Positions 54,101 to 63,100 of a stretch of 64,000 bases of DNA are shown here, one piece after another; positions within the stretch are counted from its first letter, which is position 1, and every line of letters starts with the position of its first letter. Origin of the DNA: Arbacia lixula. Lineage: Eukaryota > Echinodermata > Echinoidea > Arbacioida > Arbaciidae. The notes below the pieces were generated by a model. That model was given only the letters and a program-made list of their open reading frames with translations, was not told where the DNA came from and made no database searches. The position numbers and the translations under genes were made by a program. The DNA lies in NCBI GenBank assembly GCA_963669155.1, contig OZ022583.1, positions 4,726,658 to 4,790,657 of the forward strand. Reading direction: 5' to 3'.

Positions 54101-57100
54101 GTTTACATTTGACTCTGTATGTCTAATCTTGTGTCACATCTCTACATACAGGCCAGATCCGAAACTGAATTTGGTAACAGCTGGGTGGTAAATGGAGACC
54201 AGTGTGACGACGTAGATCCAGGCCCATCAGACCCGTGTGAAGATGGTGACAACACCCTGACTAGATCTGAAGATGTGTGCTACGTCCTGAAGGATCCTTC
54301 AGGTAGGAGAGAGAACGTTAACTTGCATGATGTGAACTTAATTGAGACTGTCCATGTCCATCTGACAGATGACAAGATTAGCACCCAGTGATGTTATATA
54401 GCCCAAATAAACCCGATACAGGATAAAGGCAATGATTGGATCACTGCTGCCGAAAGGCTCTTCATGTCTTGCTGTTTTCTCTGCAAAATCCCTAATCCTC
54501 GACTTGATTGCATATGGGTGTGAAAAAAGTCTTGAAATATGCTGTGGCACTTGGGTAACGATTGAATAACTTGTTGAAAAATGTATTTTATACTTCCAGG
54601 TCCATTTGCACCTTGTCATGACTATGTGGATCCAGAGAAGTACTACACATCCTGCCTGTACGACGTCTGTGAGACGGGAGACGATGCACTGTGCGGCAGT
54701 TTGGAGCAGTACTCCAAGGCTTGTAAGAGAAGGGGCGGGACTCCTGACAACTGGAGAGTAGTTGTAACCGAGTGTCGTAAGTACCAGCTGAAAATCTTCC
54801 TTGACTGAATGTGTCCTTCGATCGTGCCAAGCGTTGTATGAAATGTGTGCCAGTCTGTGTAATGCATAAAAGAGAGGTATTCATCTTGAATTTTGCACAT
54901 TTCTATCAACAGCACTGGATTGCCCTAGCAACACAGTCTACGATCCCTGCTTCACTGGGTGTCCCCGCACTTGCTCATCAGCTCCAAACCTAAGGACTTG
55001 TAGTTTGACCTGTCAAGAAACCTGCAGATGCGAGGATGGCCTTGTCCTGGATGGAGGCGAATGTGTGGACCCTTCACAATGTGGCTGCACTCTGGACAAT
55101 GATGTCTACATCCCAGTAAGTTGGAAAGAAATTTGAAATCGTCTGTAAAGTTGTATTAACAACTAGATCAATATAGTGCTAAATGAACACACACAAAATG
55201 CAGGGATAATTGCTGTGTTCTTGTTCTTGTCATGAATATGTTCTAGCTTATGGATTGTAAAAGATTACAATGGTGTGTATTTAAACTCTGTGATTGATTT
55301 TACAGGCTGGAGGATCATGGACAAGTTCTGATTGCCAGCAGTATTGTAGCTGTGAGTCAGGAGAGGCAGATTGTCAGCCACTCCAGTGTGGCCAGAATGA
55401 AGTATGTGATGTGAAGAATGGCATTCCCAACTGTTACTGCAAAGATGGCTATATTCCTGCTGGGGGAACCTGTTTCAGAGGTGAGTAACCCACAGTTTCT
55501 TTGTGCGAATCATAGTTTTTTCTATGTGTACCTTACTTGTACAGATATTCGTCTGTGCTACAATAATCGCCTGGACTTGCACTGCCATATTTCTTTCACT
55601 AACATACTGGGCTATTTCAAAAAGGCATAGAATATCTGTGGAATCGTGCTGACACTAAATTTGTTGACATGACAAGTGAACATGGATCCCAGCCTATTAA
55701 TGCAATGATTTTTTTTCTGTTTTCTAGCTCCTGGACATTGCCAGATATGGGGAGATCCACATTATGTGACCTTTGACCACTTAAAGTACAACTACCAAGG
55801 TGACTGCGACTACACACTTGTCCGAGACTGCAGCAATTCCAGTGATTTCCACCTTTGGTCTGACAACGAACTCCAGCGTCCGTCAGACCGAGTCTCCTAC
55901 CTGAGGGAGGTTGTACTGGAACTGAAGGGCAGAAGCTATTCTCTGATCAAGGGTTTGAGAGTCCGAGTAGATGGTATAGATGTGACTGAGAACCTGGATT
56001 ATTTAGATGAGCAAGTCTACATCTGGAAGGATGCCAAATCATTGGTAAGATTGATATCTTTGTGAGAATTACTAGTTATTAAATTGAATTGCAGTAGGAT
56101 TTGATGCATTTCAGAGGAGAATAGCTTTAAAGATTGTCCGTCCCTTTTGCAAGCTTAAAATTTGAAATCGTCTATCACTATCGTAAATTGAAGAAAGTGT
56201 GATTCAAGACCATTTCTAAGAATATAGCATGTTGAAGCTTTCTGTATATGTAACAAATTTCAGCCGTTAAATTTCAAACCGACTTTTTTCGTACTACGAA
56301 AAAAGTATAAGTCTTTGTTACAGTATCTATGTGGTTATTATGCATGTGTGAAATCCTAATTTTATGAGTAACTACCAAACTTTGGAGATGATTCCTTCCA
56401 TAGAACAATTTTTTTCATAATGCGTTTTTAATTTAATAAACAGATTAATCAATAAAGCAGATATTTCAATAAAAACTGCTAAGAGCCTGAGGTAAAGACT
56501 ATTAAGCAGACGTTGTTTACGTGCATTATTTGAATTTTACACTACGTATCAGTTTCAAATTGTGAATATAGAGCTTGCTAACACTTCTCTATATGTTTTG
56601 CCAATGTTTCGATGGTTTTGTGGTGATCTGAAAAAGGGACTAGCTGTCTTTAAAGATGATTATGTATCATGATTTATTAAACTGTTGCATAGGTTTGTCA
56701 GAGAAATTACTCTTTATTTCTGACCCACACTGACGTTGAAATTTTTTTTCTGCAGAATCTACTGACAAACTTTTTGTGGGTAACATATGACGGAAGGAGC
56801 AGTGCAAATGTGTTCCTGAGCCCTACTTACAGCGGCCAGACTTGTGGTCTCTGTGGTTCGTATGATGGCGACCGTGGAAATGACATGTTGCTACAGAGCG
56901 GTGAAATGGTAAGTAAAGAATCTTTCCTCCCATATTTACCTGTGTTGGTTTGGCGTAATGTTTTGATGTAATCCAGTGACACAAAAGGACCACTGGTTGC
57001 ATTAGTGAGAAATGAGTTGGGTAAACACATAGTGTACCAGCAGTACTGTACTCTACATTCATTGAGTGCTAGCCTTCTACACAATGTTTAATTTTGATGT

Positions 57101-60100
57101 AGTCGTAGTCAGAGTGCTTATGTTGATACTTAACATTTATTGATAAGGTTTGAAGCCACTCTGTGCAAATTATATACTCATTAATAGTTTGAATCATGGT
57201 AATCGATTCAAATTTCAAATTCAAATTTATTTGCAAAACCCTCTTTCATGTTCTTATTTTGCAGGCCCAATCTGAAACACAATTTGGTGATAGCTGGGTT
57301 GTTTTCCCTGACAAATGTGAGAGTGTAGATCCTGGTCCAAGTGATCCATGTGAGCAAAGCATTGTGACGAGCCGAGGCCAAGCAGAAGATCTCTGTTTCT
57401 ACTTACTCGATCCTTCAGGTAATCTTTCTTCTAGTTCTGGAAAGTTTGGTATTTCAAGTATTTTGTTAACAATGCGTGTTTCATTTATTTAGGTTTTATT
57501 AGGTGATGTGTCATATTTCGTCCATCAAGAAGACAGTCATCTGTTAGATTGATATTGATTAACATATATGTATTGCAGTGTTAGTTGTATTGCGGGATGA
57601 AGTATGCTTTTCTGTAGTATTATCGAATACTTAGAGAATAAGAACCCGTATACCTGTAGTGTATTACAGGCATTTATTTGTTACTCAGATCTAATCTAAT
57701 GTATTTATTCTGGAAAGTGGACATTTACATGGACAATGCGAGTTTGGGCTGGAGAGCGTTAAATGTCCTTGTATCACATAACATTGATGATAATTGCTAA
57801 AAGTTTGGACAACTCGAAAGCAAAGACACATACGAGACTGTAAACCCACATTTCTAATTGATGTGAATAGTGAAAGAAGCTTGATATCCGTATCACACTG
57901 TCTACCCTTTGTTGTGCACAGGTCCATTTACAACTTGCCATGAGTACATCAGCCCAGAGGACTTCTACACTTCCTGCCTGTATGATGTGTGTGAAACAGG
58001 GGATGACGCTCTCTGTGCCTCCTTGGAGGAATACGCCAAGGCTTGTAAAAGTAGCGGTGGGATGCCAGGCAGCTGGCGATTGGCAGTTGATGAATGTCGT
58101 GAGTGCATACACCAATTTCCTCTTTTCCTTCTGCTATTATGGATGCTCTTGTGATTTTGCATTTTTTCTTTCGACTAACTGCTGTGAAACAATGTATGTA
58201 GCTATCTTTCTTAAGATGTGCTGATCAAGTTCCATGTCTGATGGGTTTCTTTGCTTGATTTTTTTTATTTTAAATTTTAAAAAAAAAAATTTTTTTGCTC
58301 TTTTTAGCCTTGGATTGCCCTGAAAACACTGTCTACGATCCCTGCTTCTCTGGCTGCCCAACAACCTGTTCGTCAGCTGTGAACACAATGCCTTGTAATG
58401 TAACCTGTCAAGAAACCTGCAGATGTGAGGATGGCCTTGTCTTGGATGGAGGCAATTGTGTGGACCCTTCACAATGTGGCTGTACTCTGGACAATGATGT
58501 TTATATTCATGTGAGTGTTATTGCATTGTTTTTCTTGATGTGACTTGTATGTACGCAGTTGAATAATTTATTACTTTTAATTTTTCTTTTTTTTTTCTCT
58601 AACCTCTTATGAATGCTAAAAACACTTGTTATTGAACTATTACATGATATGAAGGAAATAATCATGTCATTCAGATAAACATTGATTGCTTTCATCTGAC
58701 TCGATGTCGTTGTTGGAATTGAATACTAGTAAATTTGTTCAGAAACTTTCCCTTTGAAGTAGAGAGTAGTCCTTTTTGTAACCAATAGCTTTTCTGTTGA
58801 AACAAATATATGTGCAGCCTGGAGGTAGCTGGACAAGTCCTGACTGTTCTGAGGTCTGTGAGTGCTCAGGAGGAACAGCTGATTGTCAGTCATTCAGCTG
58901 TGGCAGCAATGAGGAGTGTCAGATCAAGAACGGCTTCCCAGCTTGCTTCTGTGAGGATGGCTTCACGCAAGTTGGAGATAGATGTGTTCGAGGTATGGAT
59001 GAGTTGTATAATTCTTTGATTGTTGTCAGCCATAAACATCTTTGCCATTGCCATTGACTTTATGCTCTGATGCTCTGTATATTTCACTTCATGTTTGCCT
59101 GTTTAGGTTGAGAATAAACGGTTGACGTTGTAAGTGTTTTTAAATCTTTAAAAGGTTCTCCATTGAAATTCACATTGAGCTGCATGAGTAGACCCTGTAA
59201 TATAGTACCCTATTAATCATTTGATGTTGCTACATTTCATGTTTGAATATACTGTAATATAGACTACTATAGCAGCCTAATTAAACTGTTTTAAATACTG
59301 CAGTGCAAAGGATGAATGTCTACCAGTGCACCATACTTCTGCAGAGATCTTTCCTTGACGATGGTTTTAAATTCATGTATTGTCTATTTTAGAAGCTTTC
59401 TGAAAGTTGTTTGCCCTCAAATGATCTGACATTTGGAGTAATGAGTGATTAAATCACAAATCCTCAAAATGTTTGGGCCGAACATTTTTAAGGATTTAAT
59501 CATTAATCATTAATTACTCCATATATGGAACATTTGAGGGCAAATAACTTTCAGCAAGCTTCTAAAATAGACAATACATGAATTTAAGACCATTGGCAAG
59601 AAGTTTGCTAACAATTACATTTTGAAGGCTTTTTTGCCTTCCCACTACAGTATATGCCCTTTAAGATGATCCTCATAAATGTCATTCAGTACATTCTTAA
59701 TAGCCTGATGTTTTTCTTGTATTGATTGTGCTTGCAGCTCCAGGCTACTGTCAGATTTGGGGAGACCCTCACTATGTGACCTTTGACCAGAGGAAGTACA
59801 ACTTCCAAGGAGACTGTGACTACACACTGGCCAGAGATTGTCTCAACGATAATGGCTTCCATCTCTGGGCTGATAATGAGAAACGCAATCCATCAGATGA
59901 AGTCTCCTACATCAGAGAGCTGGTCTTGGAAGACTCTAATAACACCTACTCTCTTATCTATGGTTTCAAAGTCAGAGTGAATGGTATTGATGTCACCAAA
60001 AACCTGCCCTATCTTGCAGATGGAGTTTTTATTACCAGAGGCTTTAACAAATTGGTAAGAATAAATCATTCTTAATAAAAACACAGACTTCTTTGTACAT

Positions 60101-63100
60101 ATCTAATACACACCCATGATATTATTTGATATGTTTTGTGCAATATCAGACCATGGACACATTACATATATTTCTAGGTAGATTTTATTTGGAGAACAGC
60201 AGTCTTCCCCCACACCATTCACTCCCTTCTTGATTAGGTCATGTTAAAGCTATATGTGTCAGGATATAACTATTGATGTGATGATGTGATGATGTGATGA
60301 ATTATCCAGAGCTATAATCACTGATGTTTTGCTTAAACCAATGTTTTTTAGTGAAAGGGTAACATTTTTATCAGTCTATAACAGTACAGAACTTTCTTTT
60401 TTGCGATATATCCACTGCATATAACAGCGTACAATTCTTTCATTATTCCTCAGTACCTGATCACAGACTATATAGGGCTGGCTTACGATGGCAAGCGCAG
60501 TGCAGACGTCCTTCTGAGCTACCAATACTGGGAGCAGACATGTGGCCTCTGCGGAACCTTTGATGATAATCCAGAGAATGACTGGATGCTACCCACAGGA
60601 GAAATTGTAAGTTTTGTTTAGACCTTCTGCCATGATGTGTTTTTTTTTTTATCCAGATTGCTGTATATATATCCAGGGCCCCATGTGTGAAAGAGTTATG
60701 ATACAGTATCATCGTTCTGAATCAATGGCAACTCCTTATATCTACTGTAAAGATTTACACTCATGTCACTCATAAGTTTAGGTGTAATTAATCGCAAGTC
60801 TTTATAAGACAGGGCCAGTCTTGACAAAGTGTGCAAACGGCGAGCATCTAAACTTCCTTTTTTCTTGTTTTTGTTGTGTTTTGGTTCAGAATTAAACCAG
60901 ACTGCATCAAATGTTTTTTAAGCATTTCCAGTAAAAATCCATGGAATGAAATATTTGATCTTCATCTTCATTGTTTGGTGTCGGGGTGAACCTTGCCTTT
61001 AACTGTATAGTCTTCTTTCTTTGCTAATGTAGTGTATCAGTTGTACGTGTACTTTTGATAGGAGCTGGTATTTGTTTTTTCTCTCTAGTGTTGTGCGTAG
61101 TGTAAAAACATACTTCTATATATGTTTTGATATTTGTACACATAAATATACATGTATGTGCATTCTTTTTATGCGAAATAAAGACAGAAATTGAAATTGA
61201 AATTGGTCTTTCTTTTGACGTAAATCTTCTCTTTGCTTCTTCACTTAATGCATGTCTATGTATGAAATCGTTCATTTAGGCTGACTCTGTGGAAGACTTT
61301 GGAAACAGCTGGGTTGTGACTGTAGATCAGTGTGATGACATCACCCCAGAGCCAACAGATCCCTGTGAGATGGACTCAGATGCCAGCAGGGAGGCAGGAG
61401 ACCTTTGTGCAGTTATGTTAGATCTAGATGGTAAGTGCTACCTTAGTTGCTTTGGTTTTGTTCGGCTTGTTGGCTAAATCAATTCACAACTAATTTCTAT
61501 AACGCAAAAAGATGGTTGGTATTTATCTCATTTGTAACTCTGCCTCTGTCCATGATATTTTACCTGAATGATATCAAACTCAGATGCCATTATCATTTCA
61601 TTTCTTCCTTAACTCATACAAAGATTTATGTAATTCATTTTTTAGGACCATTTGCTCCATGCCATGATTTCCGAGACCCCACCCCATTCTACGACTCCTG
61701 CAAGTATGACATCTGTGCATTGGGTGAGGAGTTCCTGTGTGACAGTCTGAGTCAGTATGCAGAAGCCTGCAGACAAGCTGGTGGACAACCTGGTGACTGG
61801 AGAGAAGAGACACCTCAGTGTCGTAAGTACCCATCCCACCGCTGCCACCAAGCTACTCATTTTTATGAAGAATTACAGGTTTCATTTTGCTTCATGTAAA
61901 AAAATTACATCAAAACTGTCTAAGTAATATATCAAGTAAATTCAAAGATACTGATACCACTATTCATAGTTGAAACATCATCAAGTATAGCAGATGCAAG
62001 CTTAAGTTCACAGTTTAAGATTAGCATGGAAAGGAATGTAGACAAACCATAATGTCAAAATCACAACACCATTGATGGCAACTTTGATATCAATGGCAAC
62101 TTCTTTGGAAACCTTGAATTTGATTGGCTGTCCAGAGAAGTTACCATGGTATACCGATGGCAGAGTTACCATTAATGATAGGTTTTGTACAATGGGGTCC
62201 TCTTCTTGTTTGATTTCAAGATTTGAGATTTTAAGAAACTTATTGTTGGATAATTAATTTTGCGAGCCCAAGGTCTAAAACATGAAGTTCAAGGTTTAAG
62301 ATAGTCATGAAAGGGAATGTAGACAAAATCATGTTGTGATCCCATGACCTGGGCCTCATTGCATAAAACTAACCATGAATGGTAACTCTGAAATCAATGG
62401 TAGCTACCATGGTAATATTAATCAACAGCCAATCAAATTCAGGTTTCCATAGAAGTTGACATTGGAAGTAAAGTTACAGTCAATGGTAAGTTTTATGAAA
62501 CAAGGTCCTGTTTTTGTTTGATTTCAAGATTTCAGGTTTAAAGGAAATTATTTTCAGGTAACAGATAAAAAAACAAGTTACCTATTGTTCTTATTCATTC
62601 TAAACAGCATTTGAGTGTCCAGAAAACACTGTGTATGATGCCTGTGCCAGTGGATGTCCAGAAACCTGTTCGTCTGCTAGCAGTACTGTCAGCTGTAATA
62701 TCACCTGTCAAGAGACTTGTCGCTGTGCTGATGGCTTAGTGTTGGATGGAGATCAGTGTGTGGATCCTTCACAGTGTGGCTGCACTCTGCCAAACAATGT
62801 CTACATACCGGTGAGTTAACCTCTGTTGATTTAAAAGCTGCATATCAGGAGCATTATATCCAGTGTTATATTTTAATACTTTAATTTTGATAGGAGCAAA
62901 GCAAACGGGACCCAAGTGTACTGTGACTTTTTTTATTCATCCACAACTCAATGCTCTGATAAGTTCTTAATTTGCTTCATTATAATTTGAGAGACTTACC
63001 AATTTGCAGATATTCATCAAGCAGATGCAAAAGGTTAAATATTTCACATGATTATGTGGATCATCACACTTCTCACAACCTGAAGTTACCTTGAGTATTG

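Larger units (their letters stand above)
33823..55120 (+). repeat. Tandem array: 7.75 copies of a 2,747-bp D-assembly unit
   Basis: VWD part-1 exons begin at 33823, 36570, 39317, 42064, 44811, 47558, 50305 and 53052, each exactly 2,747 bp apart. Exons and introns are equally conserved, with only a handful of differences per unit. Identity starts at the first bases of the U1 exon and ends a few bases past the TIL donor of U8 (about 55120), so the eighth unit lacks the repeated TIL-associated exon and uses a different one at 55306-55480. U6 and U7 have a 4-bp loss and a 4-bp gain that cancel in length. Confidence 0.97.

Noticed and set aside
33823..55120. Array read as eight separate tandem genes
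   Set aside because: No unit has a start codon with signal peptide or a stop; donor and acceptor phases join the units into one frame.
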